Both the position numbers and the translations under genes were made by a program. A DNA stretch of 64,000 bases from contig JAWQFJ010000496.1 in assembly GCA_034096865.1 (NCBI GenBank), forward strand, positions 72,501 to 136,500, written 5' to 3'. Below the pieces are notes generated by a model. The model saw only the letters and a program-made list of their open reading frames with translations, ran no database searches and was not told where the DNA came from. This stretch comes from Theodoxus fluviatilis (taxonomy: Eukaryota; Mollusca; Gastropoda; Cycloneritida; Neritidae). Shown piece by piece: positions 49,783-59,795 of this stretch (position 1 is the stretch's first letter; each line of letters opens with the position of its first letter).

Positions 49783-49933
49783 ATCAACTGACGGCTTGGT
49801 GTGAAGATCTAGGAAAGAAGTTGTTGCTTCGCCATCCAAAATCTCCCCCTCAGCATCCTGAGTTGGCCAAGAACCCCGCCATGCATAACATGCACCCATC
49901 TATGGCCAAGGGCATGCCGCCTGTCCACCAGGG
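49783..49933 (+). CDS. Candidate internal exon of an unrecognised host gene
   Basis: Seen: acceptor TTTCGTGTATTGCAG ends at 49782 and donor GG|GTAAGT starts at 49934. The 151 bp between have one open frame, entered at the second base of a codon and left after two bases of a codon. It encodes about 49 whole codons reading LTAWCEDLGKKLLLRHPKSP, then a His/Met/Pro-rich stretch (HNMHPSMAKGMPPVHQG). Composition is protein-like and unlike the surrounding simple repeats. CACGTG, TGACGTCA and CAGCTG lie 60-100 bp upstream. I do not recognise the protein; the Met/His/Pro-rich end recalls activation regions of transcription factors, a weak analogy. A (TCG)n(TCC)n array lies 110 bp downstream in the would-be intron. 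It could also be a chance frame between two consensus sites. Confidence 0.45.
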
Positions 49934-50046
49934 GTAAGTTCTTTGTTTCCTCTCTTGTGCTGATGGTGCTTGTTTTACAATTTTCCTTTATCTTCCTTTG
50001 CTCTCCCGGTTTCCATTCTTCCATTAGCTCGACCACTAACGTCGTC

Positions 50047-50151
50047 GCTGTCGTCGTCGTCGTCGTCGTCGTCGTCCTCCTCCTCCTCCTCCTCCTCCTC
50101 CTCCTCCTCCTCCTCCTCCTCCTCCTCCTCCTCCTCCTCCTCCTCCTCCTC
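50047..50151. repeat. (TCG)n(TCC)n trinucleotide array
   Basis: About 10 TCG then about 25 TCC units, then further C/T-rich sequence to 50220. It lies 110 bp after the candidate exon donor. Confidence 0.95.
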
Positions 50152-50220
50152 CCCTTTCCCCCCTCCTTCTCCTCCCCCCCCCCCCTCCTCCCCCCTCCTT
50201 CCTCCTCCTCCTCTCCCCGA

Positions 50221-52076
50221 TCTGCCGGCCCCATCTTTTTAAAAGCTCTAGTTTATAAAACCTGTGAATGCGTGTAACTGTCAAGGCGCAGAATTCAATG
50301 GAAGCCCCACACGTCAGCACAGAGGCAAGAGGGCTTCCTGGGATGACAGCCTAGTGAGGTGAGGCCAGGAAAGGGATATGTTCCCAGATTTCTTGGGAGG
50401 CTGCCAATTTGACTGAGTGAGTGAGTCCCCAATGACATTGCAAGCTATCTACTTGGAAGTGTGCTGTGTCTCCCGCCCTAGGTGGGCAAGCTGCCAGGTC
50501 AGTGTGTTAAGAGCGAGTCCGTCTTCTACCACGATGATTCAGGTACATTGTGTCCCCGTCACCACGGCAGTATCACCATGACATGGGATATCAATCAGCT
50601 TCTATTTTAACCATTCGCACGTGCGCAGGGCTCCTCGATCTTCTGTATCAAGGGTATCGTTGTGAATCATAACACTCAGTCGAATACAAAGCGTCTTGTC
50701 ATTGTTGACGTGACAATGTGCTTTTGTGACGTTGCTAATTACTCAGGGAGATAGCTGTCTCCTCAGTTACAATTGGTAGGAGTGACGATTTTCCCGCTAT
50801 GTTTTGCCGTCATGTTATCTTAGGCAGAATTCCCGCCGACAGCAATTCCCGCCGACAGCAATTCCCTGAAGCTGGCAAGTGTGCCATTGGGTTCTGTGTG
50901 TGTGAGTGAATGAACGGTTTCTTCCTGTACCCTACCTGAATATGTCTTCCCAGTTTCTGCTCTTACTCAGTCTGCCGTGCATGTCATGTAATGATCGAAC
51001 CCGGGAAAAGACGGCTGACCATTTCAAGGAGTAGCAGCTTCACAGTTCGATAGTCGGCCACCTGTCCCACCCGAGGCGTCCTTGGCAGCCGAGTAGGTGA
51101 GCGAGAAGTGGGGACAGCCTGGCTGCGTGCACTTGGCATGAATGAAAAGACGGCTCCATTGAGGACACCGTCATCACCAGTCACTTCATTCCCTAGCACA
51201 CGGGGCCGCAGCCTTAGGCCCAGGCTCCATTCATTGAGCCGTTGCAGGCCAACGCGGAGCTAGAAGGGGGGTGGGGGTGGAGGTGGGGGTGGGGGGGACT
51301 GAAGGCCGGCCGCCGTGTTTCCAGCTGCAGGCTCCCTGTCGCCACTCGTTGCCCGGAGTTGTATTGACGTCAACTGTGCGTAATGGAAGATGCAAGTGTT
51401 GCGGCACCAACATTGACGTTGCTGGGGCTACGGTGCAGGTTTTGGGAACTTTTCCCCTGCTTTGGGCGGCAGAGGCTCAGAAGGACATGGAGTCAGTCGG
51501 TTCCCATTTCGTCCATTTATTCAGTAGCTGCAAGAATGAGTCCGTACTCTATTCTGCTCTACTATACTCTACTCTAACCACAAGCTGTCACCTCAATATC
51601 TTCAATAAAACGGGAGGTCCGGGAAGGGGTCAAGAGAAAGGCGTGGCATGGGATGGAGAGGGTGCGGGATGGGGGGTGGTACCAGGAATGCGTGGGAAGA
51701 AGGGGGGGGGGCGGGGCGGGGGCAGAGTAAGCATCTGCTGTCCAAGAACTTGGGAGGGGCCAGATGTCCAGAAGAAACAGAGTGGTGGCACAAAGGCGTG
51801 CAAGTGCAAGGAGGCGTGGAAAGGCGAGGTTGGCATGGGAGGGCATGGCTTGAATAGGCATTTGTGTCCAAGAGTCTGGTGCAGGAATGGAATTGGAGAG
51901 GATGTTTACAATTTAAAAAAAAACAGTGCTGAGTGGGCAGCTGAACTGACCACATGGTGACACACTGGAAAATAGGAGCGGGTCATGCACAGAAAGCAAA
52001 GTCACATGCGTGACAGGTAATTTCATTGTCGCATGCACGCTTGAGAGTTGACTAAACGCGCAGAAAACGCGTTGAC
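50221..52076. other. Unique sequence, no gene supported
   Basis: Holds the 16-bp repeat, a TGACGTCA near 51363 and G-rich stretches at 51266-51300 and 51610-51730. Frames here have biased G-rich composition. Confidence 0.45.
50828..50866. repeat. 16-bp tandem repeat
   Basis: AATTCCCGCCGACAGC twice, then a partial third copy. Confidence 0.85.
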
Positions 52077-52081
52077 ATATG

Positions 52082-52248
52082 TGTTATGGTCGGTAACCAT
52101 TTAGGATAGGTAGTTGAAGGGATTCATCAGACAGTTCAGGTAATCAGTATTTATTGTCGATTCCGTTATGACGAGTGCCGGGACGTCACTTTCCCAATGG
52201 AGTTGCTTCCCTTGATACACAACGTGATCGGGAGATCAAAACATTACA
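52082..52248 (-). repeat. 3' LTR of the Steamer-like element
   Basis: This is the second 167-bp LTR, downstream in element sense. It matches the 5' LTR at every base I compared. Because both LTRs are copied from one template at integration, zero differences place the insertion recently. Confidence 0.95.
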
Positions 52249-52259
52249 TCCCTCTTCTT
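52249..52259 (-). other. Polypurine tract of the Steamer-like element
   Basis: Read on the minus strand, AAGAAGAGGGA abuts the 3' LTR. This is the usual place and composition for the primer of plus-strand DNA synthesis. Confidence 0.7.
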
Positions 52260-52508
52260 ATGGAAAGAAAGAATTATGAGGATCAAATTAAGAGGGAAGA
52301 AACTTCAATGTACAGGGATAAAATTATGGGACACATTAAGCATTAATTTAAAATCCTGTTTGTCTTCCATGGTTGTATCACTGGTGTAATGTGTGCTGGC
52401 TGTTTGCTCATATGTATGTTGATTACAAGTCCTCGTCCTGAAATAGCCTATCCGGTTAATGTGTTGTGTCCTGCGTGTCTGATCATATTGATGTAGATAT
52501 AGGTGTGT

Positions 52509-55500
52509 CTACAGATCCAGTCTCTTGGGACTCTTCACTGCTCGGCCTGATCTGGTTGTGTAACTTCCAAGTGTTGGTACTGGTCGTGAGGCTGAGTCTG
52601 TATTTTCTTGAAACTCTGTTTCCATTCTGCCTGTGAGGCTTGGTGGGGCTTCTGGAACTGGTGTTGGCGCACGTTGCTGTGATGTTTGTTGTTGTGGTGT
52701 TGATGCTCGTGGCCTGAGGAAACGTCGATTGCGGGTGTAGGTACCACCGTCGTTTGTCTCCACTTGATATGTTCGTGGGGTGTTCTTCAAGCTGGTGACA
52801 GTAGCTGGTTTCCATGCATCTCCCTTGAAGAGTTGGACATTTACTGTGTCACCAGGTTTCAGTGGTTTAAGAGGGCGAGCGGAGCGGTCGTAGTATTTTT
52901 TCTGTGTTGCCTGAATCTGATGTCGTCTGGAGGTTACTTTGTTGGGATTGATGGTGGTAGGTTGTAGAGTTGTTTCAGCAGCTGGCAGGATGGAGCGGAG
53001 CTGGCGTCCCATTAGAAGTTGAGCTGGTGAGGCGAGGTCATCCACAGGAGTACATCGATACTCGAGCAGGGCAAAGAGTGGATTGGCGCCATCAAGTTTT
53101 GCTTTGGAGAGGATGCGCTTAGCTGTTTGGACTGTCTTTTCTGCCAAGCCATTGGACTGCGGGTAACCTGGGCTGGAGGTGATGTGGCTGAAGTCCCATT
53201 TGGTGGTGAAATCTTGAAACTCCTTGGCGGTGAACTGCGGACCGTTGTCGCTCATCACGGTCTCTGGGATGCCATGGCGAGCAAAATGTGCCGATAGTTT
53301 CCTGATGACTGCATGGGAAGTAGTTGTAAGCAATTCATCAATTTCGAAGAAACGGCTGTAGTAGTCTACGGTGATTAGGAAATTTCTGTTGCTCCATGTG
53401 AACAAATCTGTGCCGATCTTCTGCCATGGACGAGATGGAGGCTTGTGAGGGATCAGCGGTTCCTTTGAGTTGGATTTGCTGAGTTTGGAGCAAACGGGGC
53501 AGGCGGTGACTGTTTGGTGAATCTGGTTTGACATGCCTGGCCAGAAGAGGATGTCTCGGGCTCGCTGCTTGGTCTTCTCGATGCCCAAGTGGCTGGCATG
53601 TATCTTCTGCAGCATCTCTGGTCGCATTGCTTGAGGTACGAGGATCTTCTCGCCCTTGTAGATGATTCCATCGATGATGGAGAGTTCATCTCGGATGTTC
53701 CAGTACTCTCTGATGCTGTTTTTGCAGGTGTCGCGCTTGTGTGGCCAACCTTCTTGTATCGTTTTCATGAGGTCTTGAAACTGGAGATCTTCTCCGGTGG
53801 AGGTCCTTAGCTGATCCATTTTGGAGTTGGAGACAGGTAGATGTCTGGTGATGTAGTGGACGTACTCGTCGAGGTTTTTTGCGTTACTTGTGTCTTGTGG
53901 TTCTGCTTGGATGAAGTTCCTTGACAGCGTGTCGGGGACGGGTATGTCCTTTCCGGGTACATGAACAATTTCCAGGTCGTACTTCTGGAGTTGGAGGAGC
54001 ATGCGTTGCAGGCGAGGAGGGGCTGCTGCAAGTGGCTTTTTGGTTATGCTCTCCAGGGGCTTGTGGTCAGACTCTACTCTGACTCTGTGTCCATAAATGT
54101 ACTGGTGGAAACGCTGGCATCCGAACCATATGGCATAGAGCTCTTTTTCTATTTGAGCATAGTTCTGCTCAGTTGGAGTCAGGGATTTTGATGCAAAGGC
54201 TATTGGCTTCCCGTCTTGAAGGATTGTTGCGCCAAGGCCATGTTTGCTTGCATCTGCTTGTAGGGTGATAGTTTTTTCTGGGTCAAAGAAGGCGAGCACG
54301 GGCTGACTGGAGATGATTCGCTTCGTCAGTAGGAATGCTTTGTCTTGCTGTTGGTCCCAGATGAATTCGCTGTCTTCTTTCAGGAGTTGTCGCATAGGTT
54401 GGGTGACTTCTGAAAGTTGTGGTGCAAATTTGGAGAGGTAGGTTACCATTCCCAGGAAGGTTTGGAGTTCTTTTTTGTTGTTTGGCTGTGCCATTTCTTC
54501 GACAGCCTTTACTTTGGCAGGGTCTGGTTTTAGTCCTTCGGCGGACATGATGTGGCCAAAGTACTTGACTTCTTTGGCTGCGATGATCAATTTGTCTTGG
54601 TTGAACTTCAAGTTCCTTTCTGTGGCTCTCTGGAGTGCTGCTCGTTGGTTCTGGTCGTGTTCTTTGCGGGTACGGCCAGTGACGAGGATGTCATCTACTA
54701 GAGTTGTGACTCCTGGGATTCCTTCGAAGATCTCATCCATTTTTCGTTGGAACTCATCTTGAGCATTGACGAGCCCAAAAGGAAGCCTGTGGAATCGGTA
54801 GCGTCCGAAGGGTGTGTTGAAGGTAGTGAGAACAGATGATTCGTCGCTTAGCTTCATTTGCCAGTAGCCAGACAGTGCATCCAGTTTGCTGAAGTACTTC
54901 GCACCTGCTGTTTTGGAGAGTGCGTCTTCCAGAGTAGGCATCGGATAATGTGGCCTTTTGATGGCTTTATTGAGGTCTTTTGGGTCAAGGCAGATCCTGA
55001 GTTTACCGCTTTGCTTCTGGACGATGACCAGAGAGTTTACCCAGTCGGTTGGCGATGTTACTCGGGAGATTATTCCAGATTTCTCCAGTTCTTGGAGTTC
55101 AGTTTTCAACTGATTTCTCAGGGCAAATGGTACTCGGCGTACTGGATGGACGACAGGGATTGTGTCTCGCTTGAGGTGGATTTTTACTTCACCTTCAAGG
55201 CATCCGAAACCTGTGAAGAGGTGTTTGTATTCTTCCAGGATGGTGTCCTTGGACATGGGCTCTTCTGAGGCATCCACGGAGAGAATGAGCTGGATCAGCT
55301 GCAGGTCAAGGCAAGTTCGGAGTCCTAGGACTGGCTCAGAGTGGCCCTTGGTGTCAGCAATGTAGAAACGGCTTTTGATGCTGTGACTCTTGTAGGTGCA
55401 TGGGACCTCAACGTATCCTCGGACGTCCAGAGGCTGTCCTGAGTAGGCAACAAGGCGCTGTTGAGTATCTCTCAGTTTAGGTGGCTTGGACAGGGTCTTG

Positions 55501-56426
55501 AATACTGAGACAGGGATGACGTTTACTTGAGCTCCAGTGTCGATCTTGAATCTTATGATTTTGGTCCCCACCTTGATGTCAGCGTATGCCGCGTTTCTGT
55601 GCTTCTGCTGGTTGTCGATGGTATCGATCATCAGCTTTCCATCCTGGTTGTCACTGTCGTCGTTTTCGTACTCGTCTTCTTCCTCCACGTTGTGGATCTT
55701 CTTGCTGTGCTTTTTTCGTAAGCAAACGGCAGCAAAGTGGTTCATTTTATTGCAGTGTGAACAATTTTTTCCAAATGCAGGGCACTGCCTCTTGCCATGA
55801 GTGCCGCCACAGTTTCTGCAGGTCTTGTGCCTTATCTCTGTGTGTTTTCTGGCGCTTCTGCGTGTGTGAAGAGAGTCGACTGATGTGGTGACAGACATTG
55901 ATTGCAGTTGTTTCTGTGTTACTTCGAAAGTGTTTGCAATATCTATGGCCTTCATCATTGTTAGATCGTCTCCTTCATTTAGGAGCTTTTCTCTGATGGT
56001 TGTGGAGGCGATGCCTGCCACTATTTGATCTCGCACACGTTCTTCCGGTTTATCAAACAAACATTCTTTTACTTTATTTCTTAAGTCAGTGACGAACGCG
56101 TCAAAGGTTTCGTCCTGTCTTTGTTCGCGTTTTTGGAAGAGGTAGCGAGAGAAGACAGAGTTTTTTCGAGGAAGGCTATGTTGTCCGAATTTTTCATAAA
56201 GAGTATTGATGGACTTGCTTTCTTCTTCTGTTAAATTCCATGAGTTGTAAATTTCTCGGCCTGTTTCGCCGACCCATATCAGCAGGTATGCGCACTGGCT
56301 TTCTTGCTCAACCGCACGTAGGGGGCCTTTGAACATGAGCTTTGCGTGTTGCTCGAACTTCTTCCATTCCTCGTTGAGGTTGCGCGCCGCCCAGTTCAAT
56401 GAAGGGTTACCCGTTGCTGAAGCCAT
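52509..56426 (-). CDS. Gag-Pol polyprotein (Gag, protease, RT, RNase H, integrase) of a Mag-type gypsy element
   Basis: Single frame of about 1305 residues. I chose the ATG at 56426 because the longer frame to 56474 begins with GTG. In order: a gag region; two zinc knuckles at about residues 201-234 (the first C-x2-C-x3-H-x4-C, the second C-x2-C-x4-H-x4-C); an acidic linker; an aspartic protease with DTGA near 294; a reverse transcriptase with LVDD near 576-579; RNase H with DASKHGLG and ESDHK motifs; then an integrase with an HHCC zinc finger (HASHLG ... CPVC) and a DD35E core (TDLF near 1004, SDNGPQF near 1059, LAEK near 1095). A short basic tail follows. No stop or frameshift interrupts it. 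All catalytic residues I can check are present. Role: packages, copies and integrates the element. The Leu in place of Tyr before VDD occurs in this group and is not a defect. Confidence 0.93.
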   Translation of the reverse strand: MASATGNPSLNWAARNLNEEWKKFEQHAKLMFKGPLRAVEQESQCAYLLIWVGETGREIYNSWNLTEEESKSINTLYEKFGQHSLPRKNSVFSRYLFQKREQRQDETFDAFVTDLRNKVKECLFDKPEERVRDQIVAGIASTTIREKLLNEGDDLTMMKAIDIANTFEVTQKQLQSMSVTTSVDSLHTRRSARKHTEIRHKTCRNCGGTHGKRQCPAFGKNCSHCNKMNHFAAVCLRKKHSKKIHNVEEEDEYENDDSDNQDGKLMIDTIDNQQKHRNAAYADIKVGTKIIRFKIDTGAQVNVIPVSVFKTLSKPPKLRDTQQRLVAYSGQPLDVRGYVEVPCTYKSHSIKSRFYIADTKGHSEPVLGLRTCLDLQLIQLILSVDASEEPMSKDTILEEYKHLFTGFGCLEGEVKIHLKRDTIPVVHPVRRVPFALRNQLKTELQELEKSGIISRVTSPTDWVNSLVIVQKQSGKLRICLDPKDLNKAIKRPHYPMPTLEDALSKTAGAKYFSKLDALSGYWQMKLSDESSVLTTFNTPFGRYRFHRLPFGLVNAQDEFQRKMDEIFEGIPGVTTLVDDILVTGRTRKEHDQNQRAALQRATERNLKFNQDKLIIAAKEVKYFGHIMSAEGLKPDPAKVKAVEEMAQPNNKKELQTFLGMVTYLSKFAPQLSEVTQPMRQLLKEDSEFIWDQQQDKAFLLTKRIISSQPVLAFFDPEKTITLQADASKHGLGATILQDGKPIAFASKSLTPTEQNYAQIEKELYAIWFGCQRFHQYIYGHRVRVESDHKPLESITKKPLAAAPPRLQRMLLQLQKYDLEIVHVPGKDIPVPDTLSRNFIQAEPQDTSNAKNLDEYVHYITRHLPVSNSKMDQLRTSTGEDLQFQDLMKTIQEGWPHKRDTCKNSIREYWNIRDELSIIDGIIYKGEKILVPQAMRPEMLQKIHASHLGIEKTKQRARDILFWPGMSNQIHQTVTACPVCSKLSKSNSKEPLIPHKPPSRPWQKIGTDLFTWSNRNFLITVDYYSRFFEIDELLTTTSHAVIRKLSAHFARHGIPETVMSDNGPQFTAKEFQDFTTKWDFSHITSSPGYPQSNGLAEKTVQTAKRILSKAKLDGANPLFALLEYRCTPVDDLASPAQLLMGRQLRSILPAAETTLQPTTINPNKVTSRRHQIQATQKKYYDRSARPLKPLKPGDTVNVQLFKGDAWKPATVTSLKNTPRTYQVETNDGGTYTRNRRFLRPRASTPQQQTSQQRAPTPVPEAPPSLTGRMETEFQENTDSASRPVPTLGSYTTRSGRAVKSPKRLDL

Positions 56427-56505
56427 GCTGATCGAGACTAGTGGGAAAGCTTGCGAGAGAATTTGTTTACTCACAGTTTGTTTTCGGGCTGTCCGTCGTT
56501 TTTTT

Positions 56506-56523
56506 ATCCCACTTCTGACACCA
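56506..56523 (-). other. Primer binding site, tRNA-Leu type
   Basis: Directly inside the 5' LTR, the plus strand reads ATCCCACTTCTGACACCA. That equals the 3' end of a eukaryotic tRNA-Leu with its CCA tail, so the element RNA can pair with that tRNA over 18 nt to prime minus-strand DNA. There is no gap between the LTR and the site. Confidence 0.85.
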
Positions 56524-56690
56524 TGTTATGGTCGGTAACCATTTAGGATAGGTAGTTGAAGGGATTCATCAGACAGTTCAGGTAATCAGTATTTATTGTC
56601 GATTCCGTTATGACGAGTGCCGGGACGTCACTTTCCCAATGGAGTTGCTTCCCTTGATACACAACGTGATCGGGAGATCAAAACATTACA
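56524..56690 (-). repeat. 5' LTR of the Steamer-like element
   Basis: This is a 167-bp LTR, upstream in element sense, identical to 52082-52248. In sense orientation it begins TGTAATG and ends CATAACA. It holds a TGACGTC (CRE-like) motif and an AATAAATA that could serve as the poly(A) signal or a TATA-like box. So short an LTR leaves little room for a U3 promoter. Confidence 0.95.
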
Positions 56691-56733
56691 ATATGGAAAT
56701 ACGCATTGACGTACATGTAGAAAATGGTTGCGT

Positions 56734-56745
56734 ATGCATATGCAT
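56734..56745. promoter_or_regulatory. POU dimer (canonical MORE) site
   Basis: ATGCATATGCAT is the canonical MORE palindrome. It lies about 40 bp right of the Steamer-like insertion, in host sequence. Confidence 0.35.
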
Positions 56746-56906
56746 GCCAATGACGCAGAAAGAGTGACGGATGGGACTTGAGTAATGCTAGAGAGATACA
56801 CATTATCCATGGTTTTCCCTTTTCAGCAGGGAATGAGACTACTTTTCTCTAGAAGCGTGACTGAACCTTGAAATAACCTGATTCGTAGGCGGGTTTCAGT
56901 TTTCTC

Positions 56907-56915
56907 CCCCCCCCC

Positions 56916-56998
<83 letters not shown>

Positions 56999-57215
56999 GC
57001 TCACTATCTCTGTCCCACTCTCTCACTCACCCTCTCTCTCTCACTATCTCTGTCCCACTCTCTCACTCACCCTCTCTCTCTCCCTCTCACTCTCTCTCAC
57101 TCTCTCTCACTCTTTCTCTCACTCTCTCTCACTATCTTTCTCTCACTCTCTCTCACTATCTCTCTCACTCTCTCTCACTCTCTCTCATTCTCTCTCACTC
57201 TCTCTCTCACTCTCT
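56907..57215. repeat. C-tract, (CT)n and (CACT)-type arrays
   Basis: Ten C, about 40 CT units, then CTCACT variants to 57215 that include a tandem copy of the CACTATCTCTGTCCCACTCT block (57002 and 57042). Confidence 0.9.
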
Positions 57216-57435
57216 CCCCTTTTATTCCATGTACTCATGACGCGTTCTATTTATAATTTACCTTTCTATCAGAGTGGTTTTGAACAGATAAGTGAAAGTG
57301 TTAGAGTACCAATTTCCTTATGAATGATCATCTCTCTAGTAGATTCTTGGCTCGTGGAAAGAAGGCGTTGGGGGTGGAGTCAAGGATTGTACCCGACACA
57401 GCCTAACGACACAAGGCAGCCTCTGATTATAATTA

Positions 57436-57436
<1 letters not shown>

Positions 57437-57468
<32 letters not shown>
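57437..57468. repeat. Poly(C) tract of 32
   Basis: Thirty-two consecutive C on the plus strand, followed by GCCCACCC. Confidence 0.9.
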
Positions 57469-57469
<1 letters not shown>

Positions 57470-57958
57470 CCCACCCTTCGCGGTGGAGGTGGGGAGGCGA
57501 GGAATTGGTGTACACTCGCCGTTCAACAGTGATTGGCTGAATTCATGCCCTTGTGGTGCAGACGTTGTGACTTGAGCGTGAAGCAATCAAGACAGGTGAA
57601 TAGCCATCGCCTTCCGGCTGCCCAATTGCCTTCTTCCGTTGTCACGGGGGACATTCCTTTTTCACATGGCGCCTACCCTTGTAGTGACTAGTTGAATGCA
57701 GTTGTACATTTCGTGGATCTAGGGACGGCGTCGCTCATTCATCCCTTGGGCCTCTGTTTCCGTATTTATCTGCGGAAAAAGCTCTGTCCCAATTTGTCAT
57801 TGATTAAACAATTTCGAAATGACACGCCGTTTAGCCAAGATAACGCGGTCACTTGCACCTGAAATATATGCTCTCTGTCTTTGTCTAATGAAGAAAGTTG
57901 CCGGTTCACTTTTTGTTATAAATGTGTAGCTTGCATTTTTTCGGAGTAGGATAGCAAA

Positions 57959-58678
57959 CCTGCATGCTGACATGCTTCGGTGTGCTACACCAAGCCCCTG
58001 AAACCTGCATGCTGACCTGCTTCGGTGTGCTACACCAAGCCCCTGAAACCTGCATGATGACATGCTTCGGTGTGCTACACCAAGCCCCTGAAACCTGCAT
58101 GCTGACATGCTTCGGTGTGCTACACCAAGCCCCTGAAACCTGCACGCTGACATGCTTCGGTGTGCTACACCAAGCCCCTGAAACCTGCATGCTGACATGC
58201 TTCGGTGTGCTACACCAAGCCCCTGAAACCTGCATGCTGACATGCTTCGGTGTGCTACACCAAGCCCCTGAAACCTGCATGCTGACATGCTTCGGTGTGC
58301 TACACCAAGCCCCTGAAACCTGCATGCTGACATGCTTCGGTGTGCTACACCAAGCCCCTGAAACCTGCATGCTGACATGCTTCGGTGTGCTACACCAAGC
58401 CCCTGAAACCTGCATGCTGACATGCTTCGGTGTGCTACACCAAGCCCCTGAAACTTGCATGCTGACATGCTTCGGTGTGCTACACCAAGCCCCTGAAACC
58501 TGCATGCTGACATGGTTCGGTGTGCTACACCAAGCCCCTGAAACCTGCATGCTGACATGCTTCGGTGTGCTACACCAAGTCCCTGAAACCTGCATGCTGA
58601 CATGCTTCGGTGTGCTACACCAAGCCCCTAAAACCTGCACGCTGACATGCTTCGGTGTGCTACACCAAGCCCCTGAAA
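57959..58678. repeat. 45-bp minisatellite, 16 copies
   Basis: Sixteen copies of a 45-bp unit starting CCTGCATGCTGACATGCTTC and ending ACACCAAGCCCCTGAAA. Copies differ by single bases (for example near 58015, 58055, 58144, 58454, 58514, 58580). Each unit holds two small hairpins: GCATG-CTGA-CATGC, and CTTCGGTGT-GCT-ACACCAAG with one bulged C. Because 45 is a multiple of three and the unit lacks stops in several frames, long frames of 244-301 residues run through on both strands. They are by-products, with no start context or conserved domain. Confidence 0.95.
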
Positions 58679-58996
58679 CGCCCCCGTCCCCTGGCTCTCT
58701 CCGTCATCCCCTCCCATCTGTTCTTTCCCTTAATTCCACCATCCTTCACCTTCCCCATCTCTTTACAGCTTCCCCAACCCAATCCACCCCACCCCACCCC
58801 ACTCCACTATTCCACAACCCCCCACCCCACTTCCCCCACCCCATCCCCTTCGCCCGGCCATGGGGCTAGGTTGCAACCAGACCGGCAGGCCGAGGGCGGT
58901 TGACACACAGGAAGTACTGGCCTAGTTTGGGGGCACGGACCACATTGCATCCCTTGCGAATCTATTGACCGTCCTCAGTTTTTCATGTCTGCCTTC

Positions 58997-59015
58997 CTGC
59001 CGCGCCCCCCCCCCC

Positions 59016-59100
<85 letters not shown>

Positions 59101-59210
59101 TGCGTGCGTTCATGCGCGTGCCTGCGTTAGTACGTGTGTTGGTGTACACGCGCGTGCGTGTATGAAAGCTTGTCTTGTGCTTTCCCCCCCCCCCCCCCCC
59201 CCCCCCCCCC
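58997..59210. repeat. C-tract, (CT)n(CA)n and poly(C) of 27
   Basis: C-run, CT to 59066, CA to 59098, then a GCGTGC-type region and 27 consecutive C at 59184-59210. Confidence 0.92.
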
Positions 59211-59585
59211 ATTCATCTTCAGTTCTGTCGTTGAGTTAATATCTATTGACACACTTTACTTTCAGTACGTGAATGCGATACTTTGTCATTGTGTTCGTAT
59301 AGTTATATGCACTGCACATTTCCTGTCGAAGAAGTTACATTTTGTGTCGGAAGCTGAAGGCGGAAGGAATAAAATCTGTCGTAAAATCGTGTGGGTGAAG
59401 AAAGTGTGACTTTGGGTTGATGGGGACATAAATGCTACGCGTGCTGTCTTCTATGGCTGCATCGCTGTAGGCTTGTTGGCGTGCTGGTCTCTGACAGTTG
59501 GCTCTCGCCAGTTATGGTTGTATCTAACTCCATCTTCTTTGACCTTTGCTCATGGGTGTCTGTGTCAGGCTGCCGTTCGTTTTCG

Positions 59586-59795
<210 letters not shown>

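Larger units (their letters stand above)
52082..56690 (-). mobile_element. Complete Steamer-like Ty3/gypsy (Mag-group) LTR retrotransposon
   Basis: Seen: two 167-bp direct repeats that read identical base for base, each starting TG and ending CA, bound a 4609-bp element. The flanks carry a perfect 5-bp duplication ATATG (52077-52081 and 56691-56695). In element sense (minus strand) the order is 5' LTR, tRNA-Leu primer site, one long gag-pol frame, purine tract, 3' LTR. Known: a single gag-pol frame, LTRs under 200 bp, integrase downstream of RNase H and a 5-bp duplication fit the Mag group of Ty3/gypsy; Steamer of the soft-shell clam has the same plan and nearly the same size. Inferred: identical LTRs plus an intact frame mean a very recent insertion that may still be able to move. 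The Steamer-like label rests on architecture and needs an RT tree. Confidence 0.93.

Noticed and set aside
51271..51960. 229-residue plus-strand frame
   Set aside because: Strongly G-biased with runs of Gly, Arg and Trp typical of G-rich non-coding sequence; no domain.
52483..56538. Opposite-strand and out-of-frame ORFs across the gypsy element
   Set aside because: They are shadows of the intact gag-pol frame.
57964..58869. 301-residue frame through the 45-bp minisatellite, with 268- and 244-residue frames on the other strand
   Set aside because: All three follow from a stop-free unit whose length is a multiple of three; their coexistence on both strands argues against coding.
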